A stretch of DNA of 64,000 nucleotides, taken from positions 124,001 to 188,000 of the forward strand of contig AJFK01000502.1 of the NCBI GenBank assembly GCA_000467715.1, written 5' to 3'. Origin of the DNA: Hysterium pulicare CBS 123377 (Eukaryota; Ascomycota; Dothideomycetes; Hysteriales; Hysteriaceae). Below, one piece after another: positions 1-13,803 of this stretch (the stretch's first letter is position 1; the number at the start of each line of letters is the position of its first letter). A program made the translations under genes and the position numbers. The notes below the pieces were generated by a model. That model made no database searches. It was not told the DNA's origin and saw nothing but the letters and a program-made list of their open reading frames with translations.

Positions 1-96
1 CCCGTAATAAGTATGCTTGATATCCACATCGTCGGCTTCGGAACACAACATAGCAGAGAAAGCCACCCAAGATTTGACTGATCGCAGAGAGCCGCA

Positions 97-2765
97 ATGG
101 CAACGGCACCTATACCACGTGCGTTTTTGTCTCCAAGCCGTTCGGCCTTTGCTGTCATCAATCCCGTCACGGAGGAGTATGATCGTGTCCTCGACCGAAC
201 CGGCGCAACACAGCTCAGGAAGACCGGCAGTTTCTTCGCTATATCATACGTATGGAGCGAGTGGAAGGCATCTCACACAGAAAAGCTGCCATCGTGGCGA
301 CACATTCGAGAACGACTAATTCAATTATCTACGACTAGCCTCGCGACAAGGCTGCTCAAACCCTCGGTCGACGTCGACCCTTGGAAGATATTCCAGGCCG
401 ATTCGTTCCGTTGTTGGATCGACTGCAAATGCATCGACCAAAACCTTGCAGCTGACAAGGCCTACTGGATACCTAGAATGAACGAGATTTACTTCGATGC
501 AGCCTGCACAATCCTGTTGTTGAAGGACCTTGATTTGACAGCCCTGTATGAACTGTACAAACTTATCACCTGTCTCGTTTCGGAGGCTACTCCTGAAGGT
601 TCCCCACGAAGTGGACCAACCTCACATCGCTGTTTGTTCACCCCAAGCTGTATCTCGCTGAAATCTTCTATATCGCCAGAGCTGGAGGATGTCTGCCTGC
701 AGACACTTGAAGCGCTATGGAACGGTTCTTGGAGAAAGCGTGCTTGGATTTTCCAGGAAATATTGCTGTCAACCGAGTATATGCTAAGCTGGGGTGATGC
801 ATCGTCCGTGGCGTACATGGAGCTTGGCACAGTTGGTCACATTGCTGCGTTTCTCTATGAGCGGCATCCTGAGAAGCAGTGGCTCCACGACTTCTGGACC
901 TGGTGTAAACAATGCCAATGCTTACGGGAGTTCTATGCGGACAAGTGTGATATGGAGGCGACCATCCTTCAACTTGCCGAACACCTTGAATCCACTATAC
1001 CATGTGACAAATACTATGCCCTATGCGGTATTCTGGGTTTGAGCGACCTAAAATACGACGCTCGACACACCGCTGAGGAAGCCTTGAACAACATTATCTC
1101 CAACCTCACGAAGCGAGGGAGGCTGGGCTGGATGTATGCCATACCTTCCAGTATCGGTGGGTCAGGTATCAATTTGTCAGACCGATGGATGTCTCCGTTA
1201 GTGTTGACGAGGAAAAAAAGGCAAATGGCCTCGAAGGTTCATCATGAAAGCTTTGTTTCGGAACATTTTGTGGGATTGACTGCAATACCTGTTGGTATCA
1301 TCTGCGACGTGATACAGCTTCCATTCTTATTTGATCATATGCGGGAGCGCTGCGGTGAGCTACTTAGAGACGGCGTGGACGTGGAGACCTTCCATGAACT
1401 TTATGCAAATGCAACACTTGCCGAGAAACAGCTGCCGGCCATTCTCTTCCGTCTAGGATACGATACGGTCAATCCATTTCGTGAACAGATTCTTTTCCAC
1501 ATCCTTTACTCCGCTCTCGTTTCTCGTGTAGAGCGTCCTGCTTGGAATTCGCCTGACGAGATTCATGAAGCCCTTTGGAGAGTTATCGTACGGCTCTGTT
1601 TCTTGCCCGATAACTCATTCATCGGTGACCCGCTACCAGAGCAGCTTGTCCGAGCTGCATCACGCAGTATCAAGAATCTCATGACAAAGATAAGCCACGA
1701 GAACTGGTCCATTCTTGTCTGGCAAAAGACTTCAGACGAAGGCAGCAGTGATTCGGGACTAAACTTATCATTCGTTTTGGTGACAGATAGGAATCCGTGG
1801 CTAGGGAAGTATGTGTGGTCAGTAAGATCCAGGACAAGCATCGATTCATTGTTCTTCATAGCAGACCCCCTGCAAGGCAGTTCTCCATCACCAATGGCTA
1901 GTCTCGACAATGATACGAAACCGGGGACCGAAAGGACCCAGCTCTCTGAAGCAAACTCCAGATTCTATGGGATAGCACTTCAAGTCCCTCGCCTGCTACC
2001 TCTCGTCAATTCTTCTCGAACCGTCTACCACGACAACCCCTCAGAAAGTTTCGGAGAAGGAATGCAGCAGCTAGTTGACAACTTCAAATTCACCTTTGAC
2101 AACTTGTCTAAGACAATACTAGAGACATGGAACAACAAGACCCATTTTCTGATGTTCCAAAGACGGGCCGGTATGCCAAACCCCTCTCCTACTCGGAGAC
2201 AAGCATCACCTATGGCGTCCCCAACCCTCCCATATCAGAACTTTAGTTCACTACCCCATCAAATTGTGAATACTTCTTCGACTCCCATAGTACAGGGTCT
2301 GGAGGATTTACCTCGCTACTATGATGCAGCGGTGGATCAGCTAGTGCTCATGTTTCCCACATTTGATAAAGAGCTTCTGGCAGACATTTTGGTTTCACAC
2401 GATGGCCAGTAAGTTGAAATCTGTTACACGCTTTTGATTCAACTCGCTCACGGTGCTTGAGCAGTGTCGATACGGCGATCGATGCCTGCCTGGAGATGAC
2501 GCAGTTCGAAGAACAGCCCAAACAAAGCGAAGAAAAAGCTTCAATGTACGAGCTCGATGGCAACAGCCATATAAGCGACAACCAACTATTGATTGACTTG
2601 TCTGCGGGGGAGTCAAACAGCCTTTACGAGGAACCATCACCAATTGTTGAATCAGAGAAAGTCGAATCTCCCGCATCGCCCTTGCAGATTAGGAGTAATA
2701 ATCCGTACCGAAGCCATGTATCTCCTCAACGCCGATCCGATACTACCGAGGATGAGAGAAAGTGA
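97..2765 (+). CDS. HET-domain protein with C-terminal CUE-like domain
   Basis: Two exons, 97..2408 and 2465..2765, give 870 aa. HET (heterokaryon incompatibility) blocks are visible: FAISYVWSEWK at about residues 48-57, WIDCKCIDQ at 107-115 and RAWIFQEILLS near 212-222. HET domains act in fungal non-self recognition and cell death; the middle of the protein is the usual long, poorly conserved HET tail. The exon junction falls inside a CUE-like fold: an MFP motif (LVLMFPTFDKELLADIL) before the intron continues into HVDTAIDACLEM after it. CUE domains bind ubiquitin. The intron has GTAAGT and GAGCAG ends, and without it the protein would stop in the middle of the CUE helix bundle. The last ~80 residues are acidic and look disordered. 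The HET call is firm; the CUE call is a motif-level inference. Confidence 0.85.
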
Positions 2766-3453
2766 TCAAAGATGAGATACTCCAGTCTCCCTGAAGTGAA
2801 TATGCAATTTGTCTTTCCGTCCAAGTTTTGGAGTCTAGTTCAAGAACGGCTTTTCCTTGGGAGAGCTACGTTACTTCTGTGTCGGATCATTTGTCAAAAG
2901 TCAGCAACAATAACCACTCAAAGCCAGCCTATTATCCCTCCGAAGTCACATATTGAAGATATCAACTCACGATCTGCACTCTTATCGCCTGAGCAAACCA
3001 TATCGTACTGTATACGCTCCCAGGGATCAGACTAAGCCCCATTTCACCGCACGATAATAGGGTTCTCGAGCGCCGAGTTGGGTTACGGGCGCGGAAATAG
3101 ATGCAGGCGAACTACCGGAAACTTTAGCAAGACCCGTTCGATCTACGAAAGCACGGAGAAGAGAAACCGGTGTCAGCTTTATTTGGTCGTTTGTAATTTA
3201 AGACGTTTCGATCATGAGTATTGCTTGATAGGAAGCCGTACAGAAGCAATATATCAAGGCGCATACTCAAAATCTTGAGATCATGACTTAGATGTCCAGC
3301 ATCATATAGAGAACTTGAGCGTATCTAAGATTATCATGCCCGCTTCTCATATACCAGATTATGCACTACAGGTCCCGAACGCCAAACCTGTTTCACTTCT
3401 ATAACAGATCCTAACACATTTTATGCACAAATTTACTTCCACCTTCCAAAATG
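2766..3453. other. Intergenic, nothing recognised
   Basis: Convergent 3' ends of the HET gene and the mannosidase gene. Only short ORFs without family resemblance are present. Confidence 0.5.
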
Positions 3454-5377
<1,924 letters not shown>

Positions 5378-6256
5378 TATGTCGCGACGGGCTTGACAGC
5401 AAAAGCTGGAACGAGGCCATCAGCTCCCTATTATACCGGTTGGATTTGCTGTGGGCAAGATCCGGGCGCTTAATGTCAGCATGTATACTGTCACGCACAC
5501 ACCCGCTGCCGCGCCTCGCAGGAGTCGCTACCAGGTTCGAGCGGCGGGAGCTAGGGTGTCCACTGCACCAGACTCCCCCGGGGGCACTGGGGAAAAGACG
5601 CCCCTTCAAAAGGAGAGAGTATGACACGTTGAAAGGGCATGAGAAAAGGGCTCGCCCTCAATGTTTTGCTTTGAGCAGCCGTAAGGACTCCCAAAACAAT
5701 CAGGTCTCTGATGCGTTTAAGGTGACTTTGTGAGGCGTGGGGGCGTCAATTCTTACCGGGTCCGGCTGTGTTCCCTGCTCCCCGAGAGTTAGCGGCGATC
5801 TGTCACTGTGGGCTCCCACGTTTGTAGGTGCGCTAGCGTGACGGGTTGTTGGTTCTTCCTCGCGCACTGTTTTCATTCAATTTGATGCTCCTATCGAGCG
5901 CCCTTCATCGAGTTGTAGGAACATGGCTTTGGTTTGGCCATTTTCGAGGTGCAATTAGGGATGGTTCTAGGCTGACACACTGTATTGCATGGCAGAGGTT
6001 GTCCATTGGTTGCTGTAGTCTCGCCCATGGTCAGTGATGCTGTGCCGCAATATGTCGCCCTGCATTGGCGCCTGTGGTTAATGAGCTCATGCTCCCGTTT
6101 CTGAATGGGTCGGAAACCGCGCCGCTTTACACGCACGGGTGCAGAGAAATAGACTTATGTACTCAATCGTGCTAACCGTTCCTGCGTGCAAGGCCGTCTC
6201 TCTATACCATCCCCTCAGTCAAAGAAGCTGATGTTCAGGATAGAGCATAGGTCTCA
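5378..6256. other. Intergenic, divergent 5' regions
   Basis: Lies between the start of the mannosidase gene (-) and the membrane-protein gene (+). It is moderately GC-rich near 5500-5600. No gene recognised. Confidence 0.4.
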
Positions 6257-7260
6257 ATGTCCTTTCCTGCAGAGACCAACGACGGCACGGTTACCTCTTG
6301 GGTACCCTTATCCACGGTGTATACCCCATCGTCCGGCTGTGAAAGCATCTTCCGCCTTGATGGACCTAGTCTAGTAGCCTTCGATCCTGGTTACGGTCTC
6401 GACATCGATACGCAAGTCAATTGTGAGCCCTCCGCTGTGACAACATGGTGGGAACAGGCTCGCCTTGGTGTGGGAGGCTCTGGACATACCGCCGTCAGCA
6501 TTTTGCCTCTGAGTTGTCCAGATGAATGGACCACTGTTGCAACGTCCTTGAAGGACAAATCCACCACGCAGCTGATGTGCTGCCCTTCGTAAGCCACCTT
6601 GACTCCTCGTCCTGCCTCTGATAACTAACGCCGAGCTACAGTGGTTATTACTTGACGAATGGCATCTCAGGTAGCATCGCCGGCGACTGTGCATCCATCG
6701 TGTCCAAGGGCAAGGTCTTGACTTACGCCTCAACCTCAGATTCCGCAACAGCGGACTGGCACATTGTTAAAACGACATTATCGGCCTCATCCACCGTTGG
6801 AGCAATTGCAGTAGTTGGCTTCAACGTCGCAACCAGCGTCTCGAGTACGACATCAACACCAACTTCTTCCAGCAGTCTACCTTCCTCTACTGTATCCCAA
6901 TCGTCTTCCACCACGCCCGCCTCCGCTTCACCGAGTGCCTCCGAGCCCCCTAGCTCAAACGACAATCTGTCCACCGGTGTAAAGGCGGGAATCGGGCTAG
7001 GCGTTGCTCTAGGGGTGATTGGAATCCTCGCACTGCTAGGGGCACTATTTATGTTTCGACGGCGGAACAGTAAATCATCTTCCAATGCCGGAGCAGAAGC
7101 AACAAGCTCCGAGATCAAGTCTGCGCCTCCACCCCACTACAATCACCCTGGAATCATTGAGCAACAAGCCCCAATTTACGAACTTCCAAATCATAGCCGG
7201 ATAGGAGAGCTGCCCACTAACGAAGCACGCTCCCCTATAGAGTTGCACGATAATCGCTGA
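6257..7260 (+). CDS. Single-pass membrane protein with Cys-containing ectodomain and Ser/Thr-rich stalk
   Basis: Exons 6257..6588 and 6642..7260 give 316 aa. The first ~170 residues form an ectodomain with scattered cysteines (SGCESIF, VNCEP, LSCPDEW, LMCCPS|GYYLTNG). A Ser/Thr/Pro-rich, probably O-glycosylated stalk follows, then one transmembrane helix at about residues 226-249 (GIGLGVALGVIGILALLGAL) with an FRRR stop-transfer signal, and a ~64-residue cytosolic tail. The intron (GTAAGC..CTACAG) joins CCPS to GYYL. The layout resembles Wsc/Mid2-like wall sensors, and similar proteins are common in filamentous ascomycetes, but there is no WSC domain. I see no clear N-terminal signal peptide from the chosen start, so a small upstream exon may be missing. 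Function unknown. Confidence 0.75.
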
Positions 7261-8409
7261 AGTGGGGAGTTTCAAGTCACAACATAACTTAGGATCAACG
7301 ACTATAGTAGCGGATCGGCGTAGATCGTTATTCTGCAGCTTGTTCAGCGTGTAGTATAGTATAAGTCCTCTGCGCCGCATAAAGAGAGAAAGGGCACACT
7401 TCAGTCCCCTGTTTCTGTGGGAGGGGCTTTTTGTTAATAATGAAATCACGCTGCTGTCAAGGTCCTTTACATGCGCGCACATGCCTTCGTGTTGAGGAGG
7501 TATACCTAAACTGTTGAAAGTACAGGAGGAACTGGTGTACTTAATCAGAATTAGCGAAGTATCGCGCCGGGTTTTGTTCGTCGAGGTTTGTATGAATTGG
7601 CGTATTGGTTGCAAGTAAGGGACTCTGTATACTACCTGCTGTGTAAATCTCTTTTGGGGGTCTAGAACCATCAGTGACATTAAATTTAGTCTTATCTACT
7701 TTTTTTGCGACCTAATAAAAACCTAAAACAAGTCTTAGATCTATCAGGCCGCTCCTAATCGCTCAAGTCTAACTTGATCACTGCCTGACCGTAGGGCCTG
7801 AGCTATATAGTGAGACAGTTTTTCAACGGGGAAACAAGGTGACCGTTAGGAATAAGTTGCAAACAAAATAGTCCTAACGAAAGTAGCTCTAATATCAGTA
7901 TAGGGCGGTAACCTCAATATGATTAGCTATGCATACGGTCTAGAACTATAAATCCTTTTACAATCAAGTATCAGTTCCTGGCCGTCGACTGGTATCTATT
8001 TTCAAAAAGCAAACTTAGAGTTCAAGTCTCCCAAGTCAAAGGCGTTTTGATCTAGCACTTATATTCCTGTCTTGGATAACGTTTACGAGAATGTATACGT
8101 TGAGGATAAAAGCCGAGCTGCTACTCATAGCTTTCAGGCCACCGGCATTACTTTCGTTGTGCATAAGTAAAGTCCCAGTAATAGATAATTCAATCCCAAA
8201 GTTAACGAGCGTGTGGATAGTAGTAAACAAGCCCGGACTTCAGTGCTCATTACAACTCCCACCCGCTTCACTGCCAATTCAAAGAACTCCCTAGTGACGC
8301 CCAAACTCCCAACCCTTGAAGTCCTCTGCAATGCTTATGCCAGCAGTAAAAATCTTCGCTCATAGGCCATGTAGCACTATCACCCTAGCACCATACTGTT
8401 GCCGTAGGC
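7261..8409. other. Intergenic, AT-leaning, no gene seen
   Basis: Convergent region between the membrane-protein gene and the DUF7053 gene. The 7680-8050 part is AT-rich with many short stops. Nothing recognised on either strand. Confidence 0.4.
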
Positions 8410-8907
8410 CTAAGCACTGGCTTTAACCTCTTTGCCTCCGGCCTGCTCAAGCAACATGGTGTGCTGGGCCGGATGGGTTTTCTCGACATTGCCCTTGGCC
8501 ATCTTTTTCATCATGAAATTTCCATCGATCTCAACATCCTCCTGCAGCTTGCCATCGATGATTCGCCATTTTCCAGCAATGGTGAGGATGCCAACCGGCG
8601 GCTTCGCGTTGACCAAGCTGTCGATCCCGTTCTCCTTGTTGGTAAGGGTGAGCTTGTAGGTAGTCTGGCACCACAATTAGTTTGTGGCCCACCATGTGTA
8701 GGCCTCTTGAGCTATTACCTGGCCAATAGGCTTCTTATCGGTAACGTTGTAAGTTGCGGATGTCTTTGGGTCACCGGAGTCGAACTCGTAAGAAATGAGA
8801 GCAGGACACAGAGTCTTGATCATGAGCTCATGGTTATGGAGAGCAGCAAGCACATTCTCTTTAGTGACGCCTTCAGGGATTGGAGTTGAGACACTGGTGG
8901 TAGCCAT
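8410..8907 (-). CDS. DUF7053-like small protein
   Basis: Two exons, complement(8410..8664, 8719..8907), give 147 aa. The 54-bp intron (GTAATA..GCCAG) joins TDKKPIGQ to TTYKLTLTN and removes an in-frame stop. The protein runs VLAALHNHELMIKTLCPAL, SGDPKTSATYNVTDKKPIG, NAKPPVGILTIAGKWRI and MMKKMAKGNVEKTHPAQH. I recognise this pattern as the fungal DUF7053 family of short proteins with a probable SRPBCC/START-like or lipid-binding-like fold. No signal peptide or membrane segment is seen, so it is probably cytosolic. No biochemical role is established to my knowledge. Confidence 0.85.
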
Positions 8908-10026
8908 CTTGAAGAAAGAAATTGTTCGGCTGATTTGTAGATTTGTTATTTGAGCTAAAGTGCAAATGATTGATGTTGGACTGAATGATATTGAGGTCGA
9001 CGAGAAGGCAGCTTTATATGCTCAACTGTAAATTGAACCTACAAAGAGACGCAACTCTATTTTCAGTACCCGAAGCCCCGCCACTCCAAGTAAATTGCCC
9101 ATTTGGTGCTCTTACGAAGGTGTAGCCATTCGGCTTCAAAGGAATGTAATGACACTCGAAACACCATGGTTGATACGCGTTATCCATCCGCCTAGGAAGA
9201 AACAAGACTTTAATCCCCCTGTATCCACCCCTTTGAGACCCGTTCACCATCGGATCCCCATTTGCAGTTCGCTCAAAACGGCTGAGGCGTTGTGGTGAAG
9301 TGATGTTCCGCACCGGCTCCACGATTTCCGTCATCTTAATCAGCGGCAGTGGCAGCTGGTCCGAGCGTTTCTTCAGCTACCAGGACTACCGCCTCTCACT
9401 CCTCAACACCACTCCATTCAGCTGTGAGACTCACCTCCGCAAACACACGTTCGGGGGATTTATTCGAGACTTGGACGTTTCAGATCTTAGGTTCCGCTTT
9501 CTTCGGCTGACTACGCTGGCATGTCCCACCCCTAGCGGCAAGAAGATCAACCGACCTTCGGGTCGAATTGAGGGTTTGGCCTCTCATGGCCGGCACTGTC
9601 GAGCATCAAGTCGGAACTCTGTCTCTGAAAATTTCGTTTCGTCCTAAATTTGTCACAATCTTGGGCTCGAGCCGGTCAACAACAAGGTGCTACTTGGGTG
9701 CGTTTCGACTCGAAATGAACGACATCACTAATCCGAGCACGCGAGCCTTGCTCACAAACATATGTCGCCACTGTTCTCTCACGCTACCAGTAACTTTGAA
9801 ATTTCGAGGAAATTATAGATATACAGTCGCAATGGTCTTATCAACATGCTCCAAATATACACAAGTCGTGGTTACCATGAAGATATGCCCAAAAGAAAGA
9901 TGCCGGCCATGGCTCTAAAAGCATCATGCTACCATCCACGGCCTCACACAGCAGGGATCGAGTCACCGATTCCATGACCCTTTGTCAACAAATCAGTTCT
10001 GACATTACTGGTCATCCTAACGCCAT
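8908..10026. other. Intergenic, nothing recognised
   Basis: 5' flank of the DUF7053 gene and 3' flank of the monooxygenase gene. A 115-codon plus-strand ORF near 9300-9647 shows no family features. Confidence 0.4.
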
Positions 10027-12016
10027 TTAAAGCTTGGGTTGCTCTTCAGTTTTTCTACCCGTGAAGTTGACCCCTACAGATGGCTGTACTGTCCCATGGC
10101 CATTAATGAGCTGAAGCTTTCTGCCACGGGAGATCGGCTCATCATCATCCTTATCGCGAATATAATATGCCCAGTCCGCCGTGGGATCCAGCTCCGTTTG
10201 GGAGTAACCATTTCCTAACCAAGCGAAGCGGTTTCCGTTATATTTAATATCCCAATCATCAAGACGGACTTCCATCAATGCCTCAATGTAGTGAAGGGTG
10301 CTACCTGGCCACAGAGCAGTAATAGGACCGTCCGGACGTAGCTTGTACCAGGATCGGCAAGGGTCTTGCCATACCGTCCTCTGCATGAAGTGGTCTTTGT
10401 GCGCGATGAAGTCCGCTACGGCATCGGCTTTGGGGGCGAACTGAGAGATGTTGTGTGTTTGGAAACGATCAATTAACTTTAGCATATAATCGGCTTGGCA
10501 CTCTGTGAAGCATGTCAGTCAATGTTAGGCCACAAGACGATCCGAAAGCTACTAACCAATAGCTGATAGCACAGGTCCGTTGCCGATGGGGCAGTTGGGC
10601 CCAAGGAAGATGAGGTAGTTGGGCATCTCAGCAGCGGCGAGACCAAAGTATGACTGGGGGTCTTGTGCCCACATGTCTTGCAGATTTTGTCCATTAGGTC
10701 CAACCACTGGGAATCGGGGCTTGAAGGATGTGTCGAAACCAGTGGCGCAGATGAGGACATCAACCGGGTATTCCTTTCCATTGTCGCAAACGCAGCCTTT
10801 CTCACTGACGGAGGTGATCTCGCCATACACAACCTCGACATTCTCCTTTCCGAGGGATTCGAGGTAGCCAACACCAGGTGTCAACCGACGGCAACCAACA
10901 TGCCAGCTTGGAATTAGTCGTTCCTCAAGATAGGGGTTGTGGAGCTTTTCTGACATCTGCTGTCTGAAGTAGCTCTCGGTATCATTGTTCGTGTTCGTTC
11001 CCTTCAAAAAGATTCCGAATTGACCGTTTAGACCTCGCTCAACCTGCTTTCGGTATTCGTTCAGTGTACCAGGCTTGGTCGCGAACTCAAGTCGCTCTTT
11101 ATCTGAGAAGACATGCTGCTCGAGCCCTTGAACAGGCGACACCCAAGTTGGTTCTCGGATGAAGGTTGTGCATTTGGCGACATGAGGTTGGATGGTGGGA
11201 AGAACTTGGATACCAGAAGAACTGATGCTATTAGCTAGGTTTCAAAACCAAAGGACCTGGAGCATACCCATTCCCGATCAACCCAACATGTTTCCCACTC
11301 AGGTCAATTTTGTCATCCCAATTCGCAGTATGAAGCAGTACACCCTTGTACTTGTCCAATCCAGGAATGGCCGGCCATCGCCAATTGTTCAAAATCCCAC
11401 CGGCGTTAACGAGAATATCGCAGTGATCCTTCACGATGGTGTTTCCCCGGATGTCCTTAACCTCAACATTGTACCCACCCTTCTCTTTATCCCAGTATGC
11501 TCCCTCGACTTGATGCTCGGTCTTAACGTATTTATGGAGCTCATATTTGCGAGCAAAATCATTGAAATATTGGAAGATCTCTCGACTGCTAGCATAAACA
11601 GCGGACCAATCCAATTTCGGCTCGAATGACCAGGTGTAATTATGCGACGGAACATCACAAGCGCACCTGATCCGTCTTAGTCAGCTTCTTGGTTTCCAAG
11701 GACCTAGGTACCGATCTCCCGGAGTCCCGCATTTTGAAAGGACGATGCGGAGAAGAACAAGCGAAAACCTAATAAGCAGCACTCACCCCGGATATCGATT
11801 TTCCCACCACGTCCCTGACACCTCGGGATTCTTCTCGTACACAGTCAAGCTGAAGTTTGTGAAATGTCGTTGCAGCTTGTATGCCATCAACAGCCCGGAG
11901 GCACCCGCTCCAACACAGATAACACGGACATGTCGTTGAGCGTGAATGGGCCCGTTTAGTCGTTGTTGAGCATCTGTTTCCGGGCGGGTGTTTGAGGGGA
12001 CCAGGCCATCAGCCAT
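10027..12016 (-). CDS. FAD-dependent monooxygenase, Baeyer-Villiger type
   Basis: Four exons, complement(10027..10502, 10557..11221, 11268..11666, 11787..12016), give 589 aa. The N-terminal FAD Rossmann motif is ICVGAGASGLLMAYKL. After intron 1 the family signature WWENRYPGCACDVPSHNY appears. The Baeyer-Villiger fingerprint (FxGxxxHxxxW) is present as YKGVLLHTANWD, and the second NADPH Rossmann motif, GLIGNGSSGIQVLPTI, is restored only when intron 2 is removed. CATGFDTSF and FLGPNCPIGNGP follow. The family inserts one oxygen into ketones, or oxidises heteroatoms, with NADPH and O2; fungal members often act in secondary metabolism. All four joins are in phase. Neighbours (secreted protein, SDR) do not make an obvious biosynthetic cluster: no PKS, NRPS or terpene synthase is in view. 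Substrate unknown. Confidence 0.92.
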
Positions 12017-12949
12017 TTTTGCGAGTATGAAGTACGCAAACACGAAAATAAGTATGGATCAAGGCCTTCCCCGCAGTAACAACAACAAAGGGTACACAAT
12101 TCAAAGAATGGCGAAGCGCAAGGAGGTTAGAGGGCGAGCAAGGTGACAGCAAGCTCATCCACGGTTCTACGGATGTCCCTTATATATCTACATACTTCCA
12201 TCTGACCACTAACTCGAGCCCAAGCTCCCACAGCGACGTTACTCGTACGAAAACGAGTCATGATGCGAGCTTCAAAAACCGGGGCAGCTGTCAGGTAGTC
12301 TGGGGGGGACCTCGAGTCATGCACGTCAAGGCAAGGAGCTTTGCTTATTCGTGTTTCCGCCGTCTAGTTCTGGTGGTTAACCATATCCGACCACAGCTTT
12401 TGTTTCTCCGCATTACCTCCGCGCCAACAAGAACACTAGATTTAGGGCTACTGTGCGGGAAGGCCTGGGCACGGTATTGGAGCTGCAGCGATTATCCAAG
12501 GTTTTCGGGGTCTGCTTCGGAATGTCGGCAGAAGCGCGTCTGGATCTTCGTAGGCGTTTTAGTCTCTTAATGGCTTCAGGGTGTCGTTGACCCTGCATCA
12601 GCCACCGCGGGGTAGTATCTGGCGATATTTGAGGCTGCGAAAATATATTGCATACTACCAGGTAGTTTTGTGAACTGATTCTACAAGGCAATGAGAACAG
12701 TGCTTCCTCTTCTTGCGGAGGGCTCGGAGTGAGTATTCCGTTCAGCCCAGGTATCGTTAATTATTCCTCCAAACTCTACGTCCTTTCTTTTTGCGATTCA
12801 CATAATCTCTTTTTCCCTGGCCAACAAAATCTCTTCCAAACTACTATCCGGCAATCCACAAACCTCTGAACAAGAGCAATACTCTGGATCTACTGCCACA
12901 GCAATACCACGTCAAGGCCACCTCCCGAACAACACTCCCACCATCCTCT
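12017..12949. other. Intergenic, nothing recognised
   Basis: Promoter side of the monooxygenase gene and 3' side of the secreted-protein gene. No supported gene. Confidence 0.4.
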
Positions 12950-13486
12950 CTAACACGCTTCCTCTTCCACCATAGCAACTCTATAGCTCCCCACCTTCAA
13001 CTCCTCCCTCCGCGCATTCGTCTCCGGCCCAAAGACTCCCTTGACATCAAAATCCCCATCTAAGTCGACCCCAAACACCATCTTTCCACCCTCCCCCTCC
13101 CAAACCACATCTCCTCCACCCGCACCACACGTTTCATCCTTATACAACATCACCACCGCCTTCTTCACAATCTTAACATCCCTATCTCCCTCCACTTCCT
13201 CCCCTATCCCACCCTCCGTCTCGCTCTCAAAATCACAATAACTTCCACCCGGGTAGCAAGCTTGGTAGCTCCGTTGGCGCGGATGCTGCATTTGGATTGT
13301 GTATGTTAGACCCGTGAAAGAGAGGTAGAGGACAGGTGAGTCGGGGTCTTTTAGTTTTGTGCAGGGGGTTGCGGATTGTCCGGAATCGATTTGCCAGTTG
13401 TGGGATTTGTGGATTATGTCGAGGTGCCAGAGGGATAGGGCTGGGGTTGCTAGGATGAGAGCGAGTAATAGTGGCAAGAATTTCAT
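12950..13486 (-). CDS. Small secreted protein, unknown function
   Basis: 178 aa, single exon. I chose the second in-frame methionine because it is followed at once by a clean signal peptide (MKFLPLLLALILATPALS); an upstream start at 13588 would bury that signal. The mature part has about six cysteines (TPCTKL, QACYPGGSYCDFE, DETCGAGGG and the final residue), and ends on a cysteine. An acidic, glycine-rich central stretch follows the paired cysteines. The protein is small, secreted and Cys-containing, which is the general profile of fungal wall or effector-like proteins. I recognise no family. Confidence 0.75.
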   Translation of the reverse strand: MKFLPLLLALILATPALSLWHLDIIHKSHNWQIDSGQSATPCTKLKDPDSPVLYLSFTGLTYTIQMQHPRQRSYQACYPGGSYCDFESETEGGIGEEVEGDRDVKIVKKAVVMLYKDETCGAGGGDVVWEGEGGKMVFGVDLDGDFDVKGVFGPETNARREELKVGSYRVAMVEEEAC

Positions 13487-13803
13487 GATGGAGGGTGGAA
13501 GTGGTGGAGGCGTGAGATCGGAGAAGAGTTGATGTTGGTTGGGGTTGGGCTGAAATGTTTGTTTCGATTTTAGGGTAGTAGGCGCCAACTAAGCTGAATA
13601 GATGTTATATATTGATTGAACTGCGTTGTGATTCTGACGCCTCCTGTATTTGTGTGAATGATTCGTAACTTTCACGCCGCGAGGGCTGGGGGGCCTCAGC
13701 ACAGGATGAAGAAGGAATGCCGTGACTTGAAATCTTTCTGCCATTAGTCACTCCTACTATTAGCCACCAAAGCCATCCACCAACAAACTTGCATCCTGCC
13801 CTC
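13487..13803. other. Short intergenic gap
   Basis: 5' flank of the secreted-protein gene and 3' flank of the SDR gene. Nothing recognised. Confidence 0.4.

Noticed and set aside
7075-7680. 201-codon minus-strand ORF
   Set aside because: Partly antisense to the membrane-protein gene, with no recognisable domain.
8010-8035. B-box-like GAGTTCAAGTCTCC suggesting a tRNA gene
   Set aside because: No matching A-box or cloverleaf upstream. I found no convincing tRNA or rRNA in the window.
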